Assembly: GCA_030272585.1 (NCBI GenBank)
Contig: BSYQ01000007.1
Location: 4,220,001 to 4,284,000 of the forward strand
From: Bryopsis sp. KO-2023
Taxonomy: Eukaryota > Chlorophyta > Ulvophyceae > Bryopsidales > Bryopsidaceae
Length of the DNA: 64,000 nt
Direction: 5' to 3'
The notes under the pieces were generated by a model. The model had not been told where the DNA came from, did not search any database, and saw only the letters and a list, made by a program, of their open reading frames with translations. Of the stretch, positions 22,510 through 34,900 are shown in pieces. How positions within the stretch are numbered: position 1 is the stretch's first letter; each line of letters starts with the position of its first letter. The translations under genes were made by a program, and so were the position numbers.

Positions 22510-24671
22510 ATGTCTACAGGGTCCACAGTCAACGTGATCAGTCGAAGGGAGCTGGATGCGATTCGGGAAAAGGTGTAATTCCAGCCAGGCCTGGTTTTTT
22601 TTTTTTTTTTTTAAAGAAAAAAATGCCTCTAGACTGGGCATATTTTGAGAAAATGTTGCAGAAGGGATTGCTGGTGCATGAGGAACCCTAACAGCCAGCC
22701 CCTTGCCTGTTCAGGTGGCAGATCAGCCGATTGACACCAATCTTCTGACACGGAAGACTCTCCAGAGAAAGAGCGAAGAACGAGCTTCAAAATGGCCGAA
22801 CACTCTGCAGGTGCTGGAGCCACTGAGGCTGATGGGTTGATCCGTTCAGTACATGTCAGGCAATATGGCCGAATGTGTGCAATGCTCTCCCGAAGAGTCC
22901 GCTTTCTGCAGAAGGATATGTTCTGTGGGTGTTTTTTTGAGTTTGAAAGCGAGCTTCTCGTTAATGCTAATGTGCTTCAGGCCGTTCGAGTGAGAAAGGA
23001 GAAAGCCAGGCAGGAGAGAATGGCGGCTGAGGAGGCGGAGAGAGTGAAGGTGCGGCTTAAGCAGTTGCTGCTTCGATTCTTTTCCAATTTCAAGGCATAG
23101 TTTCTTGGCAAGGCTGGACGATGCCATGTTCCTGGTTCACAGATCGATAGAAAGGAGGCGACTCTCAGAGAAGAGAACAGACGTCAACAAATCGAGCGGG
23201 CGAACCGAATGCTCTTTGATGACACCGACAAAGTCAAAGCCTTCCACAGTTCTCTTCTCATGAGCGATGTGGTGAAAGAAAGGGAAGCCCAGATTCAGTA
23301 CAAGAAGCAGATCGCTGCCCTCAGGAAAGCTCAGGATCAAGCGTTCCACGAAGAGCAATTGAAGGCTATTGAGGTAGCATGTCTGGAAGATTGTTGCTCC
23401 TCCTGTTCTTCCTCTCGTTTCAGGGCATCCTTCCTAAATGACTCGATTTTGCAGGAAGGAGACGAGGCTGAACTCCGCAAACTCAAAGAGCAAGCAGACC
23501 GGGCGTTGCAACAAAAAAGAGAACAGATACAGCAGCTGGACCAGCTGAAGAAGATCATCCTAGCGGAAAGGTGGGTGGCACGGAATAGCACTTTTACAGT
23601 CAACATCCTCATCACCAGTCACTGGTGCTGTTGTGGTGATGACTGCCTCAACAGGAAGATGTTGTTTTTGCTTCAGAGAGGAGAACAGGTTGGATGGTGA
23701 AGAGATTCGTCGAAGGGCAGTGGAGGAAGTTGACGAGCTGAGAGAAAATGAGCAAGCTGCAAGAGAGAGAGCCACTAGAGCCCATCAAGAAACGCTTGAT
23801 GCAAATCGGGCTCTTCAAGCGTTCAGACTGAGAGAAATGGAAAGAGAGCGGGAAGCAGATCGAGCTATCATTGGTAGATTTCTCAACATACAGGAGTTCA
23901 TCTTGTTTCGAAGAAGCGCTCGATTCGACTGCTGAGTCGACGCTTTTTCTTTGTCGAACAGAGTATTCTAATAGGCAAGCCGAGCTGATGGAGGAAAGGG
24001 CGGCTCGGGAGGCCGAGAAGGCTGCAAAGAAGGAAGCCAACCGTCAACGAATGATGGATATTATGGAAAAGAACTATCTCGATGAGCAAGAAAAAGCAGA
24101 AGCGAGACTGGCAAGAAACATTGCGCAGTCGGAGGAGAAGAGACAAAACGAAGAGAAGGTCAAGAAAGCGCTTCGTAAGGAAGAGCTTGAATCGATTCAT
24201 CAGAGCCGCCAGCAGCAAATCCGGATAAAGAAAGAGAATTTCCAAAGACAAAAGTGGGAGGAGCAAGCTATGGTCGAGGTGGGACGATGGAAAAATTACT
24301 TGAAGGAGTGCTTTTGCTTTTTCTCTGTTTCGACACTGCATTCAAAGTTTGTTTTACATTCTAAGGCATGGAAGACGAGAACGGAGGAAATCCAGGAAGA
24401 AGAGAAACTGGAGACGGAGCACCAGCGTCACAAAGATGTACAGACAATGAAATTCCAGAAGCACCAAGTTGCGAGAAAGCAGCTCCAAAAGGAGAAGAAG
24501 CATCAAGAGGATGATGACGTAGTTGGAATGCTTCAGATGAGCTTGCGAGAGGAGGAGGAGCGTTTCCAACAGTATGCCGCAGAGTGTGTCGATGAATGGA
24601 GCAAATCTGGGAAATCGACAAAGCCCATGGAATTGTATTTGACAAAGAAGGAGTCTTTGGACACCTTATGA
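22510..24671 (+). CDS. CFAP210: CFAP210 (CCDC173)-like flagellar microtubule inner protein
   Basis: Eight exons (22510-22572, 22715-22810, 22981-23049, 23143-23373, 23455-23570, 23677-23873, 23962-24278, 24366-24671) join in phase to 464 residues, the size of CFAP210. Nearly all of it is charged coiled coil of the trichohyalin-plectin-homology type. The block VKAFHSSLLMSDVVKEREAQ is characteristic of CFAP210 among the related CFAP45, CFAP53 and MNS1 proteins. Other blocks are RKTLQRKSEERASKWPNTLQ and ANRQRMMDIMEKNYLDEQEK. CFAP210 lies inside the doublet microtubules of motile cilia and flagella. The start MSTGSTVNVISRRELDAIRE is followed by a normal donor. The family assignment is strong; the exact member is slightly less so. 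It implies a flagellated life stage. Confidence 0.85.
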
Positions 24672-25478
24672 CGATTTTGTAAGAAATAGAGTTTGGCCAA
24701 GAGGGATGGACATACCCTCTGAGCGCTGCTGCGTCGACTCTACAGAACTACTGAGCTCTCAAGGAAACCGATCTCCTTCCCACCTCAGTTTTTTTTTTCT
24801 TAATCATCACGACATTTTTCTTCTAGAATCCTGCACCAACACCTTTGATGTGGTTTCCCGTGCTGGGGCATCCTGGAGCGTGCCTGACAATATCATTATT
24901 TTACTGGACAAATGCTGCAGCTTCTGTTGCAACAGCTAACTGATCTTTAGTGAACCCCTTTAACCTGCTTTAAATTTTCTCATTTTCGGAGCAAGTGCGT
25001 TCGGACTAAGATGAATATGACGTCCCGTTACTTTCTTGTTTCGTGTTACGTGGAGCCACGCAGGTTTTTCCAGTCGAAAGTTCAGGAGTTTTTCGAAAAA
25101 TTTCACCAAATTTTCGTGCAGAGTCAGTCTTATTGGATATCGTCGAGCTGTCGGAGCGCAACATCGATGTGCATCAACTGCAAGAATATGCGAATCGCAT
25201 CACCCTACACTCACATTAATGCTCCGATGAGGACAACCTATCCTTCTTCAGTTGAAGAGTAATATCTCTTCTTCAAAAAAAACTCGACACAAAAATCAAG
25301 TTCTCAAACAGATTTCGGTGAAGCCCAGCCAAACCGTTGTCAGACTCTTTTTGTCGGGAAAAGGTGCAGCGGGACATACTCGTTTTGGCGCTCTTTTCCT
25401 CTGTGACAGCTGTTGGTGTTTCGTTGCAAAGCCTTGCAACCACAGGCAATTTTGGCAGCGGCGTGAAAAGTCGCGAGC
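24672..25478. other. Intergenic, no supported gene
   Basis: This is the 3' region of the CFAP210-like gene and the 5' region of the phosphatase gene. Short open frames at 25011-25262 on the plus strand have no recognisable content; they could be leader or upstream coding exons of the next gene. Confidence 0.4.
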
Positions 25479-26978
25479 ATGAATATTATATTCGACCTGG
25501 ACAGTACGCTCATTGACGCCCAGTACTCGATGGGGGGAAAGGCAGCGTTCGTGATGGGCAGGCAAGGACCTGCACACGTGTGCGGGAAGGAGCTTTGCAA
25601 CCTATACATTTACAAGCGTCCCGGAGTCGACGACTTGCTGGAATGGTGCTTTCAAAACTGCGAAAACGTTGGTGAGTGTTCAAAAGCAGCTCTTCAACCG
25701 TTTCTGCGGGTACAAGTGTGTGAGGCCTCCCACACCGACACCAGACAGTGAAATTTTTCGTTGAAAAAGCCAGGATGCCATCCCGTTCGCTGAGCACCCG
25801 TTTCGCGTGCAACAGGCATGTGGACCCTTTCCGGTCCAAAGTGGGTGGATGAGGTTCTAACTCACGTGCTCAAGGGCTTCCCTAGAGAGCGCTGGAGCTT
25901 TATTTGGACTGGGGAGAGGGCTACCCGCTTAACGTTGCAGTCAACTCGAGACATATCTGCAGACGCTGTGGTTCTCGAGGGTCGAAAGGTCGTGAAAGAC
26001 CTTAAGAAAGTCTTCCGGCAACAGGTGAGCTCAGGAACGTTTGGCTGTGTAAGCGTGGCTCGTGTGGTGGCGTGGGCAGCCGGGCCCGCTGGATTAGGCA
26101 TAGGTGTCACAAATTTTTGGCGGAATCACTAACAGCATGGTGACAACTGGCCCAACACCTCTCAAACATCGAGAACTGAACTGAGCATAGCAATACATTT
26201 CAGTACAATGCATGGAAAAGGATGGAGGCTTGGTTGCATTCACTACCAACAGAAGGCACACACATTGGAGGTTTGTGTGGGAAAAAAACGAAATAGCATC
26301 TCAGCGTATGCGTTTGTGTGTTGTGGTGGTCAGGGGTTGCGGAAGAAGGGTTACCGGCGCAATAACACGATTATCGTTGAAGATACCCCTAGCAACTGTG
26401 CCCGGAACTATGGAAATGGCATATTCGTTTCACCGTTCGACATTCTGAAGTGCAGCACTCCGGACCGCGAACTCCCGATGCTGCAAAAATACCTAGAAAC
26501 CTTCGTGCTAGGAAAGGATGATGTGAGGGAAATTTACAAAAGGAATTGGCTGGCATCAGTGGGACAGCTCGAGAAGAAAGAAGAGGGGGAAAAAAAGCTT
26601 TCTGCGGGAGTCAGCAGAAAGACTTGCTTCTGGATGTCTCAAGAGTTGGAAGAAAACGAGAAGAAGCAAAAGCTTTCCGTGGGGATCAGCAGAAAAACTT
26701 GTTTCTGGATGTCCCAAGAGTTGGAAGAAAACGAAAAGAAGCAGTGCAGCCCCTCGACCTCTCCGAAACATGGCTGCTTCTGGATGTGCGAAAGCTGGGA
26801 CAAAGTAAAGACTGGCATCAGCAGCCACACTTCGTTGAGCAGGAGTAAAAAGTACGGAAAAGAAGATAAATGCGGGCCAGCCAAAGAATGTGCAGCGCAA
26901 AAGGGGTCATGGCTGTCGACAAATTGGAGCCACCAAATGAAGGAGCAATTTAGAAAAGTTGCTGCCTGTCATACCTGA
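25479..26978 (+). CDS. FCP1/SCP-like (NIF domain) phosphatase with repeat-rich tail
   Basis: Three exons, 25479-25671, 25816-26024 and 26334-26978, give 348 residues in phase. The start MNIIFDLDSTLID holds the catalytic DxDxT motif of HAD phosphatases of the FCP1/SCP type. Later blocks are YKRPGVDDLLEWCF, SFIWTGERATRLTLQ, KVVKDLKKVF and NNTIIVEDTPSN (the HAD acidic loop), then a region reading GNGIFVSPFDI. Such enzymes remove phosphate from serine in proteins such as the RNA polymerase II tail; the substrate here is not known. After about residue 205 the protein changes into a tandem array: two near-identical 25-residue units with RKTCFWMSQELEENEKKQ, a third with HGCFWMCESWDKV, and a last SWLSTNWSHQ. 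No transmembrane segment is seen. Confidence 0.85.
26595..26744 (+). repeat. Two tandem 75-base coding repeats
   Basis: Units at 26595-26669 and 26670-26744 encode 25 residues each and differ at only a few positions (A/V and V/I near the start). A third, diverged unit follows at about 26745-26820 and keeps the CFWM core. The unit is an exact number of codons, so gain or loss of copies keeps the frame. Confidence 0.9.
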
Positions 26979-28186
26979 CAAGATATGAGCCATTTCAAAG
27001 TTTTACTGGTGCCAGCACCTCAGCTGTGTTGAACAGAGACAGCAGCGATTTTCTTGCTGGTGGCAGATCAGGCTCTAGGTGCCTTCCAATTGTTTATTGC
27101 AGCATTTGATAGATATCCTATTACAAGGGTAAAGAGGTAGAGAATGTGTGGGATTCTTCTTTCGGGTAGAGTGGGGGGGGTACCTTTGAGACATGCCCAT
27201 TTTCATGACATGTAATGTCAAAGCAAAAAATACAAAAAAAACATCATTCAATAAGGACTCCGGGAAGAGCACCATCTTCTCCGTTAGTTTGTTGGGTTGG
27301 ATTGCAGGAAAAAAAAACAACAACATGTATATTTTTTTTAGTTGTCCAGGCTTTGAGTCAGTGGCACAAATAAGATTCTTGCGGCGGCTCAGTGCTGGTC
27401 TGTTTTCCAATTTGGATGGGTTTCCTCATTTCCTGTGGTTCTTAATTCATACATTTTCCCCTGGGCGTGTCGGTACATTGTATATTTCTGTGGAAAAAAA
27501 AAAAGTTCGTCCCGGCAGAGTTGTTGGGGAAGAAAACAGAAACAAAAATCAAAAGTCAAAAAAGAGAGTAGGGGGGTGGGATGCTGGGATGCTGGCGGTG
27601 TCCGCTTTTTTTGTTAGTTGGGGTGCAGTTGGCAACAAAGGGGACTTTGAAAAAAGATAATGAACGTCTTGTTGCTTGTAAAATGTAATTGAAATATTCT
27701 TGCTGGAGTTTCGAACACCCTCTTTGTTTGCGTTATGATGCACACAACACGCGGGCCACACGATTGTGGTGTTGGAGAAGCCCATTGAAATCGAGCGTGC
27801 GCTTGCCAGCAGATTTCGCAAACTGCTTCAGTGGACGTGCGATGACGCACACCACGGATTCCCAGGAACTTTCCATGTTCCAGGCGAAGTTGTCCTCAAG
27901 TAGCCACATAAAACTCGCGAACGCGTGTTCTGTGTGAAACTCCTTAACCCAACTCCTAAGCCACGCTGGTACACCTGCACAGGGTAGTAGTCCCCACCGA
28001 CTTCTCCACTCGCACTCACTCAAGCAACTCAGCACAGCAACTCACACCAGCACAGCAGCCAAAGTCATTCCTTTCGCGCGTGTTGTTTCAGGCAGCTGCA
28101 CCTGTGCCCAGCCACCCGGCAACTGTTGTGCGTGGAAGCTTATTTCCATATCCGTGCAGTGCTAAGGAGAGTGCCCAAACGTCGAG
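26979..28186. other. Intergenic between phosphatase and ankyrin genes
   Basis: From 27160 to 27660 the sequence is rich in A-runs and has no protein-like frame worth noting. From about 27690 to 28035 it is GC-richer and the minus strand is open for 100 codons (KEFHTEHAFASFMWLLEDNF within it), with a competing open frame on the plus strand. It is an unresolved possible exon or the promoter of the ankyrin gene. Confidence 0.35.
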
Positions 28187-30355
28187 ATGGCGCTCGCCTG
28201 GAAGTTTTATGCACTTGTTGCTTTGCTTCTCGTTCCGCTGGCGCTGCCAGCCCAAGCAGCCAGAGTTCTTACAGATGACGACCTTGTGAGCGTCTTACAA
28301 CTCGTTGCTTGATTCTTCCGCTCCACAGCGCTTGTTCCACCCAGCAATCTTCTCAATCTGTTACACACTGGGAAAACCAACATTATTACGGTGATTTTTC
28401 CTTCTGACAGAACTGCATCAGAAATTCTTGGGTTGGTGGTTAGCTCAAGCATGTAAATCTGAAACATGGCATTCCTTACAGGCATTGATTGCAGCTGCTA
28501 AAGATGGGGACCTCAAGGCGGTGAGGTCACTGAACAAGAAAGGAGCAAGGATCAACATCAAGGATGACACAGGAACGACTCCGTTGGGCTGGGCATCATT
28601 CAACGGGCACGAGGATGTGGTGTTCTTTTTGCTGAAAGAAGGAGCCCTGGTGAATGCTGCAGACTATGAGGGCTTCACTCCACTGGACAGTGCAGCTGAA
28701 AAAGGATTCGTGAAAATAGCTAGGGCCCTGATCGAAGATGGAGCTCCAGTGAACACCAGAAATCACGAGGGACGAACACCTCTGTATGCTGCTGCCAGTG
28801 GAGGGCACCTCGCCTTGGTGGGTTCCGTATGTCAGTCTTGGATGACGTTACCCTTGCAGAGTTCACCTTTCATAAAGGCCCCTGCAAGTTTATTGATGAA
28901 TGAATGCATGCTTAATTCATTGGGGAAACTTGCCCAACGAAGGCCGTCCACAGTGAGGTGATTTTTTACCCCAAGGTTATTTGAATTTGATGAGTTGCTC
29001 AAGATTTCCCTCTGCACGTTGATGCTGTAGGTTCGATTGCTGGTTTCAGCAGGAGCTGATATTGAAACTCGATATCCCCCCACGGATGGGACGCCATTTC
29101 TGGTGGCCAGCGAACTGGGGTTTACGAAAATCGTGAGCTACCTTCTGGGAAGGGGTGCGAAAAGTGATGTGGTGGACAGATTCGGTTCTTTTGCCCTCTA
29201 CCTTGCATCTCAGAATGGGCATGCCGAAGTGGTTGAAATAATTTTGGATATCAAGGATATCGACCCAGATAAAGCAGGTCCAGGGACAACAACACCCGTC
29301 ATCATTGCAGCTCAAAATGGTCACAGCGAGGTATGGTTGATTCAATCTTACGCAAACCTGCAATACAGACGAAAAGGAAAGGAATCTTAGAAATCTGTTT
29401 TACAATTGAGTAGGTCGGTATGGCTGTAACACCTGGGGCCTGTTTCACGTCTCGATCGATGAGCTGTTCACACCATTGAAAACACAAAGGAAAGCATCTT
29501 TTGTGTAAAATGCTGTGGAGTCTGTCCCTGGAGATAGCTCTGGAATGGGTGCGAAATTCTGACTTGGTGGTGGGAAATTTTGCTTGTCAGGTTGTGAAGG
29601 CGCTCCTGGATGCGGATGCAGACCCAACAAAAGCCAATCTGTTTGGCGACACCGCCCTGCACAAAGCCCCCACCATTTTCGACCTTCCGGAGCTGATGGA
29701 AATGCTCCTGGACGCTGGTGCTGATATCGATGCTCCAGACAACAGAGATGACACGCCCCTCCACATGGCTGCCCAATTCGGTGCGAAGAAATCCGTGGAA
29801 GTTCTGGTGAAGGCAGGGGCTGATGTGGAGCTGCCGAACAACTCTTTTCTGCTGCCAGAAGATGTGGTTTGCCAGTGCATTGAATTCAAGAAGTTTCCTG
29901 ACTCGTTGCAATGCCCGGTGGGGTCTTGCTCTGAAGAAGACATCAACGAGATAACAGCATTGCTGAAGGTAAGATTTGTTCCAATGACAGACGTGGGTCC
30001 AACAATGATTCTGACAATGGAAACCATGGGGCGGAGTGCCTCGATGTAACAATAATTTTGCAATATGGAAAGCATGAGATATCGTTTTCTGTTGAAACCT
30101 GTGAAGTTAATTCCACAGAGTGGCGAGAAATGAGCGACCAGGAAAAGGGAAGATTGAATGGATATGTGGGACTTTTTTTCCCTGTTTTTCCGGTTCCAAA
30201 ATGATGGGAAGAAAAGAGTGACAATAGAACGGTACATCTGCCGGTACATCTGCCAGTACATCTGCCTTCCTCCTTTGACAATGTTTGCATTTCGTTTGCA
30301 GGGGGATGACGGCGGGCTCACCATCTCCACAGCTCCTGCCCCTGAGACTATTTGA
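28187..30355 (+). CDS. Secreted or ER-lumen ankyrin-repeat protein
   Basis: Five exons (28187-28285, 28482-28817, 29031-29330, 29591-29968, 30302-30355) join in phase to 388 residues. The first exon codes for a clear signal peptide, FYALVALLLVPLALPAQAA, with likely cleavage after AQA. The rest is ankyrin repeats of about 33 residues with the TPLxxAAxxGHxxVVxxLLxxGAxVN pattern: TTPLGWASFNGHEDVVFFLL, FTPLDSAAEKGF, RTPLYAAASGGHLAL, GTPFLVASELGFTKIVSYLL, LYLASQNGHAEVVEII, TALHKAPTIFDLPELMEMLL and DTPLHMAAQFGAKKSVEVLV; seven or eight in all. Intron positions fall at similar places inside repeats. Two cysteines lie near the end (QCPVGSC). An ankyrin protein with a signal peptide is unusual. It could be an ER, endomembrane or plastid-routed protein; the partner is unknown. 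Confidence 0.9.
29385..29475 (+). repeat. Dispersed repeat A, copy 1 (in an ankyrin-gene intron)
   Basis: This part of the intron matches the reverse complement of 41420-41530. Shared words include GGAATCTTAG, GAGTAGGTCG, TATGGCTGTAACACCTGGG, and ATGAGCTGT. About 80 per cent of positions agree by eye, with small indels. It has no coding content. Confidence 0.85.
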
Positions 30356-31432
30356 TGGACGGTCGGTATATGGGTTACTGTTGACAGGTGAATTCCTTCG
30401 AAGTGAGCCGATCAGACTCGACACTCTGGATTAAAAAAAAACAACCCTTTCAAATGCTGAAATCCCAAACCCCACTGTCAGCCCCAAAAAAGTGAGCCAT
30501 ATATCTTATTTGCTTTTTTTCTTTTGTTCACTTTGCACCAACATTTTTATCCTGTCAGAATCCAGACTACCCAACCGGACCCAAACAACGGGGCTCCCGA
30601 TCGAAAAAAGCATTTGATCGCTTAAAAACGTGGCGTAACGCGTTGCAGGGATTTTAAACGGCATCGCCACCAATAATTGAGGGTCCATCGATTGCCCACG
30701 GGTGAAGTGATTCGCAGCGACAAGAAATCCCAGCGCCAGGTTGGCCAGGGGGGTTTCTCGTTCAGATTGGGTGGAAAGAAAGAGTTGTTTCGGCGCACCA
30801 AAGTTTTTTTTTTTGAGCCTTCATATTTTATTCTCTTTCTTGAATTCACGTGATTTAGTGATTTTGGGGGCTAGTTGAATAATAAAAGAAAGCTATGTGC
30901 CTTCATGTTTTGATATGTGATTTCTTGTGGCATTGAATTTCACCTGTGTGGGAAGGATACGTGGGAAGAAGAAAAAAAAAAAAAACGAAAAAAGAAAAAA
31001 AAACAGTCCAAGTGATCAAATGAATTGGTGAATGGCTGAGAAAAGGGTTGACATATCTTGTTTTTGATCGAAGCTTTTTAATCCCTGTATAATGTTTTTT
31101 TTCAGCTTCTGATGCCGTTTTCAGGAAATTAAAGTATTTTTTTTTAATTAGTTTATGTCGTCGATTGCTGGGGGTGCAAAAGGAAAACCCCGTGAACTCT
31201 TTTGGTTTTTTTTTTGGAAAGATTTGGAGGAACTGTAGTTTCAGGACCAGATCAAGATTTATTTATTTTTTAGATTCTGCTGGTGGCCTATGTGTAAGGA
31301 CGATAACATATATGGACATAACATCTCATCTCTCTCTCTTCTTTTTATATTTAATATATATATATATATTTTACTTACATATTTCTTATTCGAATTTTGT
31401 TAATTTTTGTTGAATTCACATTTTTACAGCAA

Positions 31433-31530
31433 AAGGTACGACCCCTATTCCAACCAAGGTCCCTTCAAATACCACGTCCCGGAGTCCTAATTGTACAAAC
31501 TGCACAGCAACTACCCAACTGAATTAGCCC
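31433..31530 (+). repeat. Dispersed repeat B, copy 1
   Basis: This matches 57643-57745 in the same orientation. Shared words: GACCCCT(A/G)TTCCAACCAA, CCCTTCAAAT(A/G)CCAC, AGTCCTAA(T/C)TGTACAA and CAGCAACTACCCAACTGA. Identity is about 80-85 per cent by eye. It does not resemble a known gene. Confidence 0.88.
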
Positions 31531-31650
31531 CTTCCACATTTTTTTTTTCCGATCTAAATTATGAAAGGCTGAAAATCGCACATCGCCCCTATGCAGACAC
31601 GAGGTATGGTGCCGATTTATTCTGTATTTATTTTACTATTATTATCAATT

Positions 31651-31685
31651 TTTTTTTTTTTTTTTTTTTTTGGGGGGGGGGGGGG
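31651..31685 (+). repeat. T-run joined to a G-run
   Basis: More than twenty T are followed directly by about fourteen G. It is the longest example of a junction type that recurs across the window, on either strand (see the finding). Confidence 0.9.
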
Positions 31686-31994
31686 TTAATGAAGCACCAC
31701 ACATGGACAAGGCATCGTCTTATTGTGTGACAATCTTGCAACTCTTTTTCACATAAACCCCAAGTACACAACTCATTTATTAACCTCGTCAAGTAAAACA
31801 CGACCAAAGGAGATATATCCCCGATCAGAAAACAATTTCCCTCAACTACACAACCTCCCCGTCAAAATTACTGCAACCGGATGATGACTTCCAGATTCCT
31901 CCAAAAACAAACCCACAAAATGTCAAATCCCTGAGGATTAATTTTCTTGATCCAACCTAGTTCATTATAACCCCCCCCCCAAAAAAAAGCCTCC

Positions 31995-34900
31995 TTAGTC
32001 AGAGGTGTACCCTCGAGCTGCCAGTTTCACTTCCTCTCTGAAACGAGCCAATCCATCCAGCAAATGAAGCATCTCTTTCGATTTCGATTCTGTTTCACTG
32101 GGATCGTCTGACTGGAGGTAACCGTTCAGAAGGTTGTTGATTTCCAGGCAAGACCCAGTGATTTCCTTGTGCTTTTTCTTTGATTCGCTTTTCACGGAAG
32201 TGACGCTGATTCGAATGGTTATCGAGGATTCGGCCGATTGCGATTTGCTCAGCCATGAAAAGGTCCCCTGGAAAAAACCACCAAGAATTTTAATGTGTAC
32301 ACTTTTTTTTAATTTTTTGCTGCTGCTTATTCTTAAATTGGAAAACCGAAGGGTCAAAAACCTCGAATGAGCCAAACTCAGCCAGGATAATTCCAAGAAA
32401 AAACAACAACAAAGCACATGATGCAAGAAATGTCCAGAAGAAAAAAGGGAGCAAAATTTGATAGGGAATATAAGGATCGAGCTCTTTTCAGCGACCCAAT
32501 TTTTCTGAATCACAAAACATTAGGGACAGGAAAAAAAAAAACCAAAAAAAAACAGAATGCTATTAAGTAAAACAAAAAACAGACATTGAGTTTCACTGTG
32601 GCGCTCTGGCAGTCAACTATGGCACAAAAACAGGTCGATGAATTCATCTTTATATTTTTTTTTATTTTTTACCTGATACGTGGTTTTTGCTTTGCTTCGG
32701 CACTTGTCAACCTGTAAAAATGATTTTTTCACATTTCTGGGGGAATTTATCACCAGCCGGTCGTTCTTCAAAGAAAAGGATCCATTTTCTGTCAGTGCAT
32801 TGATGTATGCAGCCCCTTTGTCGCTCGACCCCTGCCCATGCAATTTTGAAAAAAAACAAACCCAGTTCCAAAAAAAGGAATCACCAATAATATCTAAATT
32901 TAGATAATTATTCCGTCTCCATCATCACTTCGCCACAAAAACAATTTTTGTAAATCTGCTTTCTTTACAAATATATACATATTGTGTTTTTTACATGACG
33001 AGGGAGGGTTGAGGGGAGGGGGGGGGGGGGGATATTCGTCGGGTATTTTATTTTATTTTATGCTTTAATTTATTATTTATTTTATTTTTTCATCGATGTG
33101 ATGTGATGCAACCTTTTGGATACGTCTCTGACCAACAAGCTTCAGTCGAAAATCGATCGATTCTGGGTCCATCAGGGCCAGCAGTTGCGACTTAACGGCG
33201 CCGTATTTAGCTTTACGGATCTTCAGCGCCCCTTTCTTTCTGCAATGATCCAAGAACTAAAAAAAATCAGCCAAAGAATAAAATAAAACGAAAAATAAAG
33301 CTCGAATCAGCAAGTTTTCTTCCAACATGTTTTTTAACACTGCACTCAACCGATACATTATCCCCACAACAGAACAGGAGGCATCAAGCTATTTAAACGT
33401 GACCATTTTAATTTAATTTTTATTCTCGGGTATATATATTATCCACTTCCTACTAGACTTACTTTTTTTTATCTTTGATGCAAACTGTCAAGGGGCTTTC
33501 TACTGAACTGGCTATATTCAGTTGGATTTTTTTTTTCTCTCAAGGGTTTGGGCTAAAATCACCTCGTTGCGGACGACTTTCGTTGGGCAAGTTTGCCCAA
33601 CGTAAATTTAACATTCATTTTATTCACTCATTTTATCCATCCATATTATACATGCTTGTCGTATCTTCCGGTAGCCCCACCTTTGAAAAAACGACAGGGT
33701 GTACATTGCATTAGAGCTTGGATGCCTGAGGTGCCCCGACACCGTCGATTTGGACTCTTTCTGTTTGAACCCCATCACTTCCTTCAACATTTCCTCCACA
33801 TTTTTGCAAATTTCCGTCGTGACTGCGTTGGTGAAAGCAGCTTTGATGTTTTCCCTTTCTTGGAGGCAATAATTCTGGAAAAAAAACAACAGCAGAGCCC
33901 GACCCAACCCAACCTCAACAGCTTTGAAAAAATAAGTAAAAAAAATAATTCTGAATGCGTGGTGAGCAGCCGTACCAGGTCATCCATTGTCATAGGCTCC
34001 AGAGGCACTTGGGCGTTTTTGTTCCCAGGGAGAAACAGCTGTTTTCCTGATAGGAAAACAAAAGAAGGGACCAAAAAATAACAATTAAAAAAACAAGCTG
34101 CAAGGATGGAGGTGTTTGCAAAATGCATCTTTCATAAAACCCTCGAAACCATTCAAAAAAAAAAGAAAAAAAACTGCAACTTCCAGGCTGCGCTTTTCCA
34201 TTGAGTTTTTTTTCTCAAATATAGTGGATGAGGGGCCGAAAGCCAAGGGTAGCCCGGTCGATGTGCCCAAAAATGAATGCTATGATATATTTGCTGATTA
34301 TGTTGGGATTAAAATTGAGAAGAGGATTTTTATTGAAAATAAATTAATTAATTTTGGAATTTATCGTACCGAAATTGAATTTGACTTTCAGTTCGTCCCC
34401 CTTGTGAGCTTTCGGTGCAATTTGCTCGATGGCATCGACAAATTTTTTGAACAGAACTGGAACATCGGCGGCACCGAAAAGACTCTGTAAAAAAAATATA
34501 TATATATATCCATCCAAAAAAATTAATCAACAAAGACTGACTTGTCCGAATGCCCCCCCCCCTCCATAAAAAAATGAAAAAAAGAATGAGAAAAGTCGGA
34601 AATTGGCACTTATCACCAAAAAAAGCAACAGAAAAAAGAAAGAAAACACGACAAGAAAAGTAAGTAAGAGGTATTTGTGAGAATCAAAACAGATCAGCCT
34701 GATTTTCCCCTTCAATTGTGAATTTGATGGAGAAGGGGTCGCACTTTGCTGGAGTTGTTCGTTCCACATGTTGAGGGACCGTCACCATGGCCATAGCCAG
34801 CTTCGCTCAAGATGACGTCGCTGCCTATATCCTCTGGTTTTACAGGTGTTACGCTGTAAAAGGGTCCAGAGTTTTCCATTGCACGCGTGACCTCGTCTGT

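Larger units (their letters stand above)
30356..31994. other. Intergenic, homopolymer-rich
   Basis: The 3' ends of two convergent genes (ankyrin, rightward; KH-like locus, leftward) meet here. It holds a weak 60-codon open frame at 30600, several A- and T-runs, an AT microsatellite near 31350-31370, dispersed repeat B (31433-31530), a T-run joined to a G-run (31651-31685) and a C-run joined to an A-run (31972-31988). No gene is supported. Confidence 0.5.

Noticed and set aside
29587-30330. A 247-codon minus-strand frame opposite the ankyrin exons
   Set aside because: It is antisense to ankyrin repeats, which commonly leave the opposite strand open.
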